Assembly (NCBI RefSeq): GCF_035046505.1
Contig: NC_089821.1
Coordinates: forward strand, 166,053,531-166,117,530
Direction of reading: 5' to 3'
DNA length: 64,000 nucleotides
Origin: Tiliqua scincoides
Lineage: Eukaryota > Chordata > Lepidosauria > Squamata > Scincidae
In this document: positions 12,958-26,000 of the stretch, one piece after another
Numbering within the stretch: position 1 is the first letter of the stretch
Layout of the letters: every line of letters starts with the position of its first letter
Notes under the pieces: model-generated
What the model saw: the letters and a program-made list of their open reading frames with translations, nothing else
What the model was told of the DNA's origin: nothing
The model's database searches: none
Position numbers and translations under genes: made by a program

Positions 12958-14135
12958 GCCAAATTTGGTGGCTCTGATGCCATTGTGTATTTTCCACATA
13001 TTAGAAGAGTATTCTGTTGAAGACGTGTGTCTTCACGTCTTCTGTCTTCTGTTGAAGACATGTGCAAGACTACATCCAATCTTATTAGCGTTTTGGCACT
13101 ATCCCAATCCCCAATCCTAATCCATGATAGCAACTATCTCACATCCAAGATTTATTATAAAAAAGGTAAATAGATGTGTTTATACAGAGAATACACTGCA
13201 TATATTCAGAGATTTATAATATCCTTATGGAAGGAAGAAAGGAAGGAATCCTCAAAAAAAGTGTCCATTTGATAAAATGACAGCAGGTGTTCAGTGAACA
13301 AAATCTTGTACAATTTCCAGCTCATTTATTGAGTGTAAATGTGCTTATTATATTCGGACAAAACTGTTAATCCTCAGCCACAGAGAGTTACAACTAAAGC
13401 TACTGCTCTCACTACCCACATGCTAAATCAGAAAAAAATGAGTTCGCATTAGAGAATGCCACATCAATGAAACAGAAAACAACTATGAAAGTGGAGATGG
13501 TTCATGCTTTGGTCAGATAATCCAAATTGGAAGTTACTGAATAGTGATGAAGTGTGGGAGGGCAAAAACAGGAAACATAATGTGATACATTGAGGGATTT
13601 TTATTTGGCCTTGGTTATCCATTCAGCCTGGGAGGCAGAAACTTGATTTACAAACTTTTGTTGGAACACTATTCTAACGGAGGTGGTGACACGATGGGAT
13701 GCATCGGATGTAGATCCAAGTTCCTTGAGTTTGGTTCCAGAGCTGATTGATGGGATTTTAATCTTCTTGGCATGTGCACCAGGTAGGAAAATGGGGGGAA
13801 ATTCTTAATATGTGTGGTTGAATCCTTACATCTGTTGAAGTCATAAACGTTCCCCAGATGACTTCAGCTCTAGAGGAATTCCTAGTCCTTTGCTCTCTCC
13901 AGCAGCTGTTATTGCAGTGGGCATTACCGTGGGGATTTAAGTGCTCATAGAGATGAGCAAGGCAAACAAATAGTATTTTACACTTATGCACAACAAAACC
14001 TTTCAGGAAGATATATGAATTTTGCAACTCTATAAACCTAGGAAACTGTTTATCTATTTTGTATGTGTCCTACAAAACTATATTATTTTTTGTATCATGT
14101 AAAGCTAATGAGAAGACAAGTTCCATGTAGACTGA
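12958..14135. other. No gene recognised
   Basis: A local duplication of GTTGAAGACATG-like words occurs at 13016-13063. Otherwise unremarkable AT-rich sequence, as is 11713-12521 to its left. Confidence 0.6.
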
Positions 14136-14379
14136 TGGTGCAATCATATTCATTCGTCCTGCTGACAGAATGGCCACTGCACCACCACTGGGTGTTGCAA
14201 AAGTGCTGTAAAGTGTTTTTTGACAGGAGAGGTGGGAGGGGGGCTAAATAGTTGAAACAGACGAGTAACCCCATTGCAGGGCTTGGGCCTTCCCCCGAGG
14301 ACCCGCCGATGGCTGCCCAATTCCTTAGGATGCAGCGCCGCTGCTCCTCTGGGTGCTGGTCAGATCAGGATTTGGGCTG
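14136..14379. mobile_element. PIF/Harbinger-like MITE, decayed
   Basis: The left end resembles GGTGCAATCATATTC and the right end GGATTTGGGCTG. The interior shares gttgcaaaagtgctgtaaagtg with the fragment at 57574. No clear target duplication. Confidence 0.65.
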
Positions 14380-14418
14380 TAAATCATTTTACCATTTAAA
14401 AGGTTCATAACTGATTTT

Positions 14419-14893
14419 GAGCTCAATCCCCTCCAACTTTCCAGCTCTGATGCCGCCGTGCCAACAGGGCATGTGCTGTATTCCATGGTGGGGTGGGGAG
14501 CAGTCACAGAGGCCTCCACAAGCTAAGAGAATATTTGCTCCCTTACCTTGGAGCTGCATTGTGGCTGCATCCTTGCCATAGTGATGGCATCTTGCCTGGA
14601 TGCCTTTAAGAGGGGATTGGACAAATTTCTGGAAGAAAAGTTCATTATGGGTTACAAGTCATAGTAAGTATGCGTAAGCTCTTGGTTTTAGAGGCAAGCT
14701 GCCTCTGATTGCCAGATACAGGGGAGGGCACCAGGACGCAGGTTGTGTCTGTTGTCTTGTGTGCTCCCTGGGGCATTTGGTGGGCTACTGTGAGATACAG
14801 GAAGCTGGACTAGATGGGCCTATGGCCTGATCCAGCGGGGCTCTTCTTATGTTCTTATGCATCAGCACTGGAAGGTTGGACAGGATTGTGCCC
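14419..14893. mobile_element. PIF/Harbinger-like MITE interrupted by a CR1 fragment
   Basis: It starts GAGCTCAATCCCCTCC, ends CAGGATTGTGCCC, and has TTT on both sides. The body matches the short MITE type (ccagctctgatgcc, gcagtcacagaggcctcc). The CR1 piece at 14592-14858 splits it. Confidence 0.8.
14592..14858 (+). mobile_element. CR1 3'-end fragment inserted in a MITE
   Basis: About 267 bases of CR1 3' end, from CTGGATGCCTTTAAGAGG to the tail TTCTTATGTTCTTAT. It interrupts the MITE at 14419-14893, and GCATC at 14587-14591 and 14859-14863 looks like the target duplication. It is tail to tail with the longer CR1 that starts 48 bases to the right. Confidence 0.85.
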
Positions 14894-14905
14894 TTTGTCA
14901 GAGAG

Positions 14906-17145
14906 TATAAGAACATAAGAACAGCCCCACTGGATCAGGCCATAGGCCCATCTAATCCAGCTTCCTGTATCTCACAGTGGCCCACCAAATGCCCCAGGGA
15001 GCACACCAGATAACAAGATACCTCATCCTGGTGCCTTCCCTTGCATCTGGCATTCTGACATCGCCCATTTCTAAAATCAGGAAGTTGCACATACACATCA
15101 TGGCTTGTAACCCGTAATGGATTTTTCCTCCAAAAACTTGTCCAATCCCCTTTTAAAGGCATCCAGACCAGATGCCGTCACCACACCCTGCGGCAAGGAG
15201 TTCCACAGACCGACCACATGCTGAGTAAAGAAATATTTTCTCTCGTCTGTCCTAACCTTCCCAACACTCAATTTTAGTGGATGTTTCCTGGTTCTGGTGT
15301 TATATGAGAGTGTAAAGAGCATGTCTCTATCCACTTTATCCTTCCCATGCATAATTTTGTATGTGTCAATCATGTCCCACCTCAGGCGTCTCTTTTCTAG
15401 GTTGAAGAGGCCTAAACGCCGAACCTTTCCTCATAAGGAAGGTGCCCCAGCCCAGTAATCATCTTAGTCGCTCTCTTTTGCACCTTTTCCATTTCCACTA
15501 TGTCCTTTTTGAGATGCAGCGACCAAAACTGAACACAATACTCCAGGTGTGGCCTTACCATCGATTTGTACAACAGCATTATAATATCAGCCGTTTTGTT
15601 CTCAATACCTTTTCTAATGATCCCAAGCATAGAATTGGCCTTCTTTACTGCCGCCACACATTGGGGCGACACTTTCATCGACCTATATGTGAAGTTTTAA
15701 TTTTTGGCCCCAATGTGCATGACCTTTCACTTACTGACATTGAAGCGCATCTGCCATTTTGCTGCCCATTCTGCCAGTCTGGAGAGATCCTTCTGGAGCT
15801 CCTCACAATCACTTCTGGTCTTCACCACTCAGAAAAGTTTGGTGTCGTCTCCAAACTTAGCCACCTCACTGCTCACTCCTGTCTCCAGGTCATTTATGAA
15901 GAGGTTGAAAAGCACCGGTCCCAGGACAGATCCTTGGGGCACACCGCTTTTCACCTCTCTCCATTGTGAAAATTGCCCATTGACACCCACTCTCTGTTTC
16001 CTGGTCTTCAACCAGGTCTCAATCCATGAGAAGACCTATCCTCTAATTCCCTGACTGTGGGGTTTTTCCAGTAGCCTTTGGTGAGGCACCATGTCGAACG
16101 CCTTCTGAAAGTCCAGATATATAATGTCCACGGGTTCCCCCGCATCCACTTGCCTGTTGACTTTTTCAAAGAATTCTATAAGGTTCGTGAGGCAAGAGTT
16201 ACCCTTACAGAAGCCATGCTGATTCTCCCTCAGCAAGGCCTGTTCGTCTATGTGTTTTGAGATTCTATCTTTGATGAGGCATTCCACCATCTTACCCGGT
16301 ATAGATGTTAGGCTGACCGGCCTACAGTTTCCCGGGTCCCCCCTCTTTCCCTTTTTAAAGATTGTTGTGACATTAGCTATCCTCCAATCCTCCGGCACTG
16401 TGGCCATTTTGAGGGACAAGTTGCATATTTTAATCAAGAGATCAGCAACTTCATTCTTTAATTCCTTAATAACTCTTGGGTGGATGCCATCAGGGCCCGG
16501 TGACTTATTGATCTTTAATTTATCAATGAGGTCTGAAACATCATCTCTTTTAACCTCTATCTGACTTAATTCCTTGGTCAGGAGGGGCCATTCGGGCAGT
16601 GGTATTTGCCTGAGGTCTTCTGCCGTGAAGACAGATGCAAAGAACTCATTTAATTTCTCTGCCATCTCTAAGTCTCCTTTTATCTCCGCATTCCCTCCCT
16701 CACCATCCAGAGGGCCAACCGCTTCTCTGGCAGGTTTCCTGCTTCTAACAAACTTCAAGAAGCTTTTATTATTCCCCTTAATGTTGCTGGCCATGCGTTC
16801 CTCATAGTCTCACTTGGCCTCCCGTATTGCCTTCTTACATTTCTTTTGCCACAGTTTATGTTCCTTTTTATTCTCCTCATTAGGGCATGACTTCCATTTA
16901 GGGAAGGAAGCTTCCTTGCCCTTTAGGCCTCTCTAACTTGGCTGGTTAGCCGTGCGGGCACCCTCCTGGACTTAGTCAAGTCCTTCTTCCATTGTGGTAT
17001 ACACTTCCGCTGGGCCTCTATTACTGTTGTTTTAAGCAACCTCCATGCACTCTGGAGAGATTGGACTCTTTTTACCTTCCCTTTCAACCTCCTTCTAACC
17101 AGCCTCCTCATTTGAGGGAAGTCCGCTCGTCAGAAGTTAAGGGTT
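14906..17145 (-). mobile_element. CR1 LINE, 5'-truncated, reverse orientation
   Basis: The 3' end of CR1 is at the left (complement of TTCTTATGTTCTTATA) and the element is read leftwards. Fragments of its second ORF are visible: RRLVRRRLKGKVKRVQ (17111-16923), the reverse-transcriptase core with INKSPGPDGIHPRVIKE and LDFQKAFDMVPH (16794-16036), [19 protein letters not shown] and FGDDTKLF (16011-15829), then LEYCVQFWSLHLKKD (15678-15412) and FTQHVVGLWNSLPQ (15373-15098). The frame is broken several times. The catalytic box reads FGDD where CR1 usually has FADD or YADD, consistent with a dead copy. Confidence 0.92.
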
Positions 17146-17308
17146 TTTGTGAGAGATTTGTGAGAGAGTATGTTCATGTGGCCTTCTGTTTGTGTTCAAG
17201 GACTTCCTTGAAGTTGTTCAACCTCCCAAAAAGGAACTGCTGAGGGTTGAGGGATATTCTAAAACAGCATTTGATATGATATGGGAAAAACCTTGAGCTG
17301 AGGAGTGA

Positions 17309-17487
17309 GGGCCCAATCCTATCCAAATTTCCAGCATTGATGCAGCCGCAATGCAACCCCAAGGTAAGGAAACAAATGTTCACTTACTTTGTGGAGGCCT
17401 CCACAACTGCTCCCCTACCACAGGATGTAGTTCATGCCCCATTGGCTTGGTTGCATCAGTGCTGGAAAATTGGATAGAATTGGGCCC
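17309..17487. mobile_element. PIF/Harbinger-like MITE, short type, complete
   Basis: A 179-bp element with termini GGGCCCAATCCTATCCAA and TTGGATAGAATTGGGCCC and 3-bp duplications TGA at 17306-17308 and 17488-17490. It is the clearest short member in the window. Confidence 0.9.
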
Positions 17488-17489
17488 TG

Positions 17490-20400
17490 AGTCAACAGAA
17501 ATCAAGTGATTTTCTATTCATGCAGGATATTGTGATAGCAAAGTTAGCCACTTAATTGAACAGATGGTGAAAAGTGGACTAATAAATTATAAAAAGTGCT
17601 CTAAAATCACAGAAAATAGTAGATGCTATCAGTGGGGTTAATAATTTGTTAATAATAATAAATGTATTTGACAAGACATTTGACTTTTTAAAAGGATAGC
17701 TTTTGTTGGTTGTCAATCCCGTATTTCTAATGATGGATGAGGCCACTGCTTAGGAAGTCCAGTTGTCCTGTCGGCCAACTGATACCTCATCAATAAAGCA
17801 GACAGAATTACTAGCACCTCTTTGCTCTGTCAGTCTTTCGTGTATAACTGTTAAACTCCTGTAATCTGAGAAATGCACATTGGGCTATGCATCAGCTTGG
17901 GAGATGTACGCTTTTTTCTCTTTCAGTATGCTTAAAAATAAAACTGTTCCAAAAATAATCCTTACACAATTACATTTTAGGAAAAGCAGATTCAAAGTAT
18001 TATTTTAAAGGCTCTGGTAAGGAAACATTCTAGATTAATTAATGCATTTTATAATTTGCATGCAAGGCAGATTGCCAGCAATTTTTACCTAGTCTATACC
18101 TGTTCAGATGTAGACTATGTGGGAGTTATTTTGAAACAGTCAACTGCACTCTGCAGCTTCATTGCAAGTCATAGCACTTTCTTTTATGAAATATAGATGG
18201 GAAACCTACGTCTGTTTTAATCAGCGGAAACAAGAGTGTGATTTAAATGCTAAGCCTTTTAGCATGAAAATTTCACCAATCTAGCATGGGCAAACTCTCA
18301 TGGAACATGTTATCTCATTGTTTTTATATAGGCCAACTAAATCTAAAGTCAAAACATCTTTGCTTCTGCATTACACTTTGAACTGGCACCAACAGACCGA
18401 ATCCTGTGTCAAGGCTCCTGTGTCAAGGCAGAAAAAGACATTTGAAAGATGATAAATATCTTACTTTTCAAACTAATCAGTTCCACAAATGATTTCTATT
18501 TTCTGTTGCCATCATTGCGCATGATCCAACCACATGGTAATGTTTGTTCTATAGCCTATTGATTCCAAGAGAAGAATGTTAAGTGTGTACTTTGTTCTGC
18601 CACTGAAATCACTGAAACAAAAAAGAGCTTAATATTGACTGTATCATTCCCATTCTCGTATACATCTATATGCCATTTATGGGTCTATTTGGAAGACAAA
18701 TGGGAATTCTTTAAAAAATTCTGTGTCCCATTCTTTCCTTCTGAGGAGTCTACCTACCTTGTGGTTTGTGCAAATACTGAACTACTTCAGTGATCCGACT
18801 ATAAAAAGAATCTTTCCCTGAAAGTGCCTTCTGAAAAAGTCAGTGGGGTGGCCCAACTGATGCTCTAGGTCAGGGTCTCCAAACCCTGGTCTAGGGGTCA
18901 AATCCAGACCTTGGTAGGGTTTTATCCAGCCTCCCAAGGTTCCCCAGCCTCTCAGGGTTAAAAATAACTCAAAAGATGCATTTCTGGTATGTACTACATT
19001 CAGCCACTAGAGGTGTTGAATGTAATCCAATGTAATGGAAAGACATTATTCCATTCCATTCAGTACCTTTAGTGGCTGAGTGAGATATATACTAATGCTG
19101 AGAGACCTAGAATATAAATATAAATATAACATTCATTAAAATTAAAATGGAGTGAAAATTGAGACAAAATATTGACAAAAAATTTGAGATTTGTGTCGTA
19201 GGTTGCTTGATGCTTTTTCAAAATCCATTCCCCCCTTTTTCTGTGCAAGTCAATTTTGCTCTCTGCTCCCCTCCTCCTTCCGCCCCCACCCACTTATTGT
19301 ATTCCATCAAAGTCTCAGCACATCTGTTCCCCACTCACTTGATCCTCCTCCTTCTCTCAGGGTTGCAAAAGGAAGAATGGCACAAAGCAGAAGAGGAAGT
19401 GTGGAGGAGAAGAAAGTGGTGGGCCAGAACGTCAGAGACAGAGATACTCTAGCTCGCATGCCTCTCCCCCACCCCTTCTCTACTGCTCGATGCACCTCTT
19501 CCTTTTCCAGTCCAGGAAGTGGGAAGAACAGAGGCTGGCACATCCGCAGGTAAGGAGGGGACAGCATTTTGGCATTTACAGCTGCTAAGAGATCTTGGGT
19601 CGGCCTGCCTGAAACACTGACTCTTATGCGTTCTGTGTTAAGAAGTAGAATAGTTAGGTACTTTCACCTATTTACTCTAGGTACCTGATGCAACTTTTAT
19701 CCATTAATACCCCAATCATTAAAAAAAAAAAAAGAAGTCTGAGTTATATTCCAATGTAGCTCTGTCTATAGCAGGTCTAAAATTAACTACTTTCATCCTT
19801 AATAACTGTTTTACAAAGGACACCAACTTTGCTCTCCAAGGTACAGATTCTTGCATTCCTTCTCTAAAAAGCACTGGCTAGTGCAGAGGCATCTCTAACT
19901 GAGTTGATGCTGAATAAAGTTGTAGGATGGGATGAAAGTTCATGTGTGGAACACAGTGTTTCTTGATTGGCATGAAAAAGAACATTGATCAGCATTGAGG
20001 TTAAAGTTCACACTCTTACCAAACAGCATTCCCATTCATGTGGTGGATGAACAGATGTCATAAGTATGAGGTGAGCAATGCACTCCATGTGGAGGCTCCT
20101 ACCACAGTGACACAATTTGCGTGAACTTTGTCTCATGTCTTGAAGATGTAGAATTGGCTGCATTACCCATACATAGCACATATACGGGCTGCATAACTTG
20201 CATTTCTTCATGGCATGTACCCACAATTTCACTGCATGAATGGATTGGCTCAGCTGGCAAGTATCCAGATCAGATCTAATATTTCCACTCTGTAGACAGA
20301 TGGTGTTGACCCTGGTGCTCAAATATATTGTGTTTTTTAAAAATGATCCCTTTAAAAAGTTAAACATTGTAAAGGAGGAGAAAAGATATGTGGATTCAAA

Positions 20401-20809
20401 ATGGCTTAGAGAGATTCTAATCGAACTTCATGTTTTGAAATGGCTATGCCTGACTCCAAACATATTGATTTTAGGATGGCTGGTGAACAAAATGCAAAAG
20501 AAGGTCTTGTATATTTAAGGAACCTTACTCACAAGAAGCGATGAGCAAATTGAATTGCTGGAATAGAGCATCAGCTCTCATGCCTGCAATAGATACAAAA
20601 GTGGTGCATACTCCCTAGGGATCTGAGAGGTTAGAACATGACATGACTATACTATGACAACATTGCTTTCAGATCCAATACCTCAAAACAAAAATATTGA
20701 TTTTTTTGGTACCATAACTTAGAAAACAAGCATCATTATAAATATATATAAGTGTATTCATGTGACACAATGTATTTTTTTAATTTTCATATTTACAAAT
20801 ATTGATTCA
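17490..20809. other. No gene recognised
   Basis: Non-coding sequence with one possible hAT left end at 18871. Overlapping frames at 19159-19567 lie in a C/T-rich patch and look like composition effects. Confidence 0.6.
18871..19085. mobile_element. Possible hAT fragment (left end only)
   Basis: CAGGGTCTCCAAACCCTGG resembles a hAT terminus and is followed by sequence typical of these elements (aatccagacc, gcctcccaagg). No matching right end was found nearby. Confidence 0.4.
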
Positions 20810-21302
20810 GAGCCCAATCCTGTGATCCACGCCACGGACCACAGTTGCAAACGTGCTTTAAGGCACATTTGCATGGCTTACCGCCGGGCTCCCACCAGAG
20901 CTGGCTCAGCTCTGGCCAGCGCTGAGCCAGCATGTGGTGGGTGCCCGCGTTCCATGGCTCGGCGGTCTCTGTGACCGCTAGGCTGCGGAACGGGAAATGG
21001 GAGCATGGTCAGGGCGTAGGGGAGGTGTGGTCGAGGGGGGGCATTCCCAGGGGCAGGGGAGAGGCAGGTCCGCAGAGCTCCGCAGGGTCCAGGGCGCTTG
21101 GGCAGGGCTGCTCGCCCTACATGAGCGCCTTCACTTTAGCGGCGACCAAACAGTTGCCGCTAAAGTGAGTAGTCCCATTGCGGGACTGCTTCCCTTACTC
21201 GAGGGAAGGGGACGAACATCCCCTTCTCCTGAGGAGCCTCTGGCGGGAGCCCTTTGTGGAGCCTCTGGGTCCTGCAGCTCCAGGCAGCTCAGGATTGGGC
21301 TG
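20810..21302. mobile_element. PIF/Harbinger-like MITE, long type
   Basis: Termini GAGCCCAATCCTG and CAGGATTGGGCTG are inverted. The flanks are TCA and TAA (two of three). The interior includes GCAAACGTGCTTTAAGGCAC. It is much more GC-rich than its surroundings, which accounts for the overlapping ORFs. Confidence 0.82.
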
Positions 21303-21945
21303 TAAGAGTTTTGTCTCATTCCCCCTCCCCGCTCTTTCTGTTACTAAAAACCAGAACTTAATTCAAATGGACTAGCTAGGATGCACAGAGCTACCTGAGG
21401 CATGCTCAAGGGGGAAACCTAGTGGAATTTCTGACTTACCTTTGCTTTGAATGGCAGACAACCCCTTCCCAAGCCATCAAAAAACTTCTGACATTTGCCT
21501 CCATTTCAAAAGCAGTTTGCCATGCTGCACAAGGATTATGCATTGTGCAATCCCATGCATGCCTACTCAGAACTAAATCTCACTGAATTCAATGGTATTT
21601 GCTCCCAGGTAAGTGTGTTTGAGATTGCAACCTTAAATACTAGAGAGTAACTTTAAGATTTTTATTGTCACGAAACCTCAGTCCATTAGTAAAAACATTT
21701 CCAATGGAACACTTGCACCCTCCTCTAGTGACAGTAATCTACATGTACAGGGTCTACAGTGACAACATCCATTGTTTAGCATTCAGCATGAATCTGGGAA
21801 GCCCCTTTCTCCCCATGTGTGAGTTGACTGCAGCTATAAACTGCAGGTTTCTGACTCCATTTGTTCAATATGAATCAGAAATGCAATAGCAGGCAAAACT
21901 TCTTCTGCTACACTTTTGATTTTGTTAATTTATTATATTTCACCA

Positions 21946-22040
21946 AATAAATTTTTTTATTTTTTTTATAAATTATTTGTTTATAATAATAAATAATAAT
22001 AAAACATATGTATAATTATATAATTATATGTATTATTAAG
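21946..22040. repeat. AT-rich low-complexity tract
   Basis: Almost pure A/T with ATAAT and TATAATTATATAATTATATG runs and several short palindromes. Confidence 0.9.
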
Positions 22041-22471
22041 AATATTAGGAGTAACAAAAAAAAACTTCACAAAGTAGTTTACGTAGCCCAGGAATAAGAA
22101 AATGGTAGTCAAATACTAACTGCTGTAGCTTCCACACTGGCCATCTTCTTTTGAATTGACATTAATTCACCCCCTTGTGAGAGAGAATCCAAACAGCATA
22201 TCTATCCTCCCATCTTTTTGAAGACCTTGTTTGTGGTGATTTTTCTATGAACAGAACTGCAGCACCAGCCTGTTGGACTGGCAAAGTACTACTGATGAAA
22301 CTGGAGAGAAGAGTGGTCCAAGAAACACTTGACAGGGCCCCAGAAATTATTAATTAAAAGGCCATATCAGCAATGCTTGTGATCAGAATGTGATGATCTA
22401 ATTAAAAAAGACCGATGTCAGAAATGCAATGGTATGGAAGAACAGGTGAGCTTTAACCTCTGCCAGATGGA

Positions 22472-22638
22472 GAACCCAATCCTATCCAATTTTCCAGTGC
22501 CGGTGCTGCTGTACCAATGGGGTATGCACTGCTTCCTGTGATGGGAAGGCAGTCACAGAGGCCTCCTCAAGGCATGGGAACATTTGTTCCCTTACCTCGG
22601 GGCTGCACTGAGGCTGCACTGGTGCTGGAAAGTTGGAC
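22472..22638. mobile_element. PIF/Harbinger-like MITE, short type, right end lost
   Basis: The left part gaacccaatcctatcc and the interior ggcagtcacagaggcctcc match the short type. The right side stops at CTGGAAAGTTGGA without the terminal GGGCCC. Confidence 0.75.
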
Positions 22639-23073
22639 TTTTGCTGGTTGCAACCATAAGCACACTTTCTAGGGATTAAGACCCAATGAACCAAATGGGA
22701 CTCATTTCTGCATAAATATCTTTATGACTGCCCATGAACCAAAGTACTGTGAGACTTTTGTGGGGAATATGGTATAGCAGTGTATTAAATGCCACGTGGA
22801 ACCACAGTTTTAATTTCACTTCCAGCCAATTAAGAAAGAGCAATGCCTTATAGCACTAAAGGCCCCTAATGTGAAAAAGGAGTGTGTTGTAGGATTAAAA
22901 CACCCGTATTTCTGCCTTTACCACTCAAAAAAAGTTGTCTTAGGTTCTACATTGTAACTAAAATACAATGTAATTTAGTAGTCCTGTAAATGTAATTTAG
23001 CAGTCTTTTTGTAAGCAGTCCTGCTGGGTGTCTCTCTCTGTATAGGCCAGTCTCAGAAGGTGGGTCTTGCCAC

Positions 23074-26000
23074 ATGTGTTTCTTTTTAGGAGGGAGCTCA
23101 GGGGAGGGGAGGGGTGCCACTATCAAGAGAGTGACGGGCCAAGGGAGATATGGCAGTGGGGGTTGGACAGGCCGTTACAGGAGAAGGAGAGTTCATCATA
23201 GGCAGATCATCTCTCCTTCTGGTCCTTCCCCCAATTCTCGGATGCCTGGTGGTCTTGGCGGTGAGTCCCTGGATCTGAAGCTGCTGCTTTTGAATGCCAG
23301 GTCGGTGAATAACAAAACCTGCATTATCCGGGATTTAATCCTGGATGAGAAAGCCGAGCTGGTATGTATTACGGAGACCTGGTTGGACATGGCAAGAGGA
23401 GTTAGTCTCTCTGAACTTTGTCCTCCAGGTTTCCAGGTGTTGCAGCAGCCAAGATTGCAGGGACGGGGAGGGGGAGTTGCAATGGTCTATCATGAGTCCA
23501 TCTCCCTTACCAGGTGCCCTGTCCAGCAGTTTGCTGGGTTCGAGTGCCTGCACGTTGTGTTGAGAGGGCCGGACAGGATTGGGATTCTGTTGGTGTACCA
23601 CCCGCCCTGCTGCCCAACAGTCTCCCTGCCTGAGCTGACTGGGGTGATCTCGGGGGTGGCATAGGAGGCCCCCCGCCTATTAGTGCTGGGGGACTTCAAT
23701 GTGCATGCCGAGGCCCCTGCGTCAGGTGCAGCTCAGGATTTCATGGCCGCCATGACAACCATGGGCCTGTCCCAGAAGATCTTGGCCCCAACACATACTG
23801 CAGGACACGTGCTGGACCTGGTGTTTACAGCTGGCCTAAGGTTTAGGCTTGTTGCGACTTCCTACCTCCGCAGAGGCGGGGGACCGTTTTCTATGGTCTG
23901 CCCCCGGAGGCTAATGGATCCTGAAGGTTTCCTGAGGGCTCTGGGGGATTTCCCCACTGCCAAGACTGGCATCTCATCTGAGGTCCTGGTTGACCTCTGG
24001 AATGGGGAAATGACCAGGGCAGTGGATGAGATTGCTCCGGAGCGACCTCTGCCACGTCGCAGACTCGGAGCAGCTCCTTGGTTCACTGAGGAGCCGCGAA
24101 TGATGAAGCGGCAGGGCAGACGTCTAGAGCGATGGTGGCAGAAAACTCGGGATGAATCCGATCGGACACGGAGTAGAGCTCATTACAGAGCCTATTCCAT
24201 GGCGGTGGTAGCAGCGAAGAGATCATTCTTCTCTGCTACCATTGCGTCTGCTGACAACCGTCCGGCAGAGCTGTTCCATGTGGTGCGGGGCCTCCTCCAT
24301 CAGGCCCCCCCAGTAGACCAGGAGGAATACACGGTCAGCCGCTGTGACGTGTTTGCGCAACATTTTGCAGGTAAAATCGATCGTATTCGTCACAACTTGG
24401 ATGCCACATTGACAGTGTCTGACGATGTCCCCTTGGCAACTGCTTGTCCTGTGTTGTGGGATTCTTTTCAGCTTGTACAGCCTGAGGATGTGGACAGACT
24501 CCTTTGGAGTGTGAGGCCATCTGCCTGCCTGCTCGACCCTTGCCCAGCTTGGTTGATAAGAGCTGCCCAGGGTGGGCTGGCTGAGTGGACAGGGAGGGTG
24601 GTCAACTCTTCCTTGATGGAGGGGACGTTACCACTCGCTTTGAAATGGGCAGTGGTTCGCCCCCTCCTGAAGAAGCCCTCCCTGGATTCCATTGTGTTGG
24701 ATAAGTACCGGCCAGTCTCCAACATCCCGTTTCTGGGCAAGGTAATTGAGCGGGTGGTGGCATCCCAACTCCAGAGGGTCTTGGATGAAGCGGATTATCT
24801 GGATCCTTTTCAATCTGGCTTCAGGCCGGGCTTTGGGATGGAAACCTCCTTGGTCGCCTTGGTGGATGACCTACGCCGGGGACTGGACAGGGGGAGTGCG
24901 TCCCTGTTGGTCCTGCTGGACCTCTCAGCGGCTTTCGATACCATCGACCATGGTATTCTTCTGGGCCGATTGGCCGAGTTGGGAGCTGGAGGCACTGTTT
25001 TGCGGTGGTTCCGCTCCTACTTGGAGGGTCGGTCCCAGATGGTGGTGCTGGGGGATGCCTGTTTGACAGCCTGGCCCTTGAGATGCGGGGTGCCACAGGG
25101 CTCAATTCTGTCCCCCATGCTATTTAACATCTACATGAAACCGCTGGGAGAGGTCATCTGGGGCTTTGGAGTGGAGTGCCATCAATATGCCGATGACACC
25201 CAGCTCTATCTCTCCTTTTCTCCAGACTCCAGGGTGGCGGTTGAGGGCCTGGAGCGCTGTCTGGAGGCAGTGAGGATCTGGATGGGGGCTAACAAACTGA
25301 AATTAAATCCGGATAAGACAGAGGCTCTCCTGGTTCGGAAATCCCTGATGCAGGTGCTGGACTATCGGCTTGCGCTGAATGGGGTTGCACTCCCTCTGAA
25401 GGAGCAGGTCCGCAGCTTGGGGGTCCACCTGGACTCGCAGCTGCTCCTGGATTCCCAGGTGGCGGCTGTGGCTAGGGGGGCCTTCGCTCAGCTTCGGCTG
25501 GTGCGCCAGCTGCGGCCATACTTGGATTGTGCAGACCTGGCCACGGTGATCCATGCCTCGGTGACATCGAGATTAGATTACTGTAACGCGCTCTATGTGG
25601 GGCTGCCCTTGAAGACGGTTCGGAAACTGCAACTAGTGCAGAATGCGGCGGCCCGTGTGGTTACTGGAGGTAGGCGGTTCGACTCTGTCAGTCCGCTTCT
25701 CCACGGCTGCAATGGCTGCCCATTCGTTTCCGGGCCCAATTCAAGGTGCTGATATTGACCTTTAAAGCCCTATACTGCTCTGGGCCAGGATATCTTAGAG
25801 ATCGCCTACTCCCGTACAATCCGGCTCGTCCTCTTAGGTCATCAGAGAAGGCCTTTTTACAAGTGCCGCCGCCTAGGGAGGTACGTGGGGCGGCTGCAAG
25901 AAATAGGGCCTTCTCAGTAGTGGCACCAACGCTATGGAACTCCCTTCCCCTTGACTTAAAAATGGCTCCCTCTCTTGAGACCTTTCGGCGAGGCCTGAAG

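Larger units (their letters stand above)
21303..23073. other. No gene recognised
   Basis: Contains a small MITE at 21543-21640, an AT-rich tract and the short MITE at 22472. The last 100 bases or so may be 5' sequence of the LINE that follows. Confidence 0.55.

Noticed and set aside
12553-12999. 148-codon - strand frame
   Set aside because: It lies almost entirely within the GC-rich MITE at 12525-12954.
15442-16054. Frames of 175 and 116 codons on the + strand
   Set aside because: They are antisense to the reverse-oriented CR1 reverse-transcriptase ORF.
24335-25105. Several 60-106 codon frames inside the LINE
   Set aside because: They are alternate-frame shadows of the LINE ORF, which has recognisable catalytic motifs.
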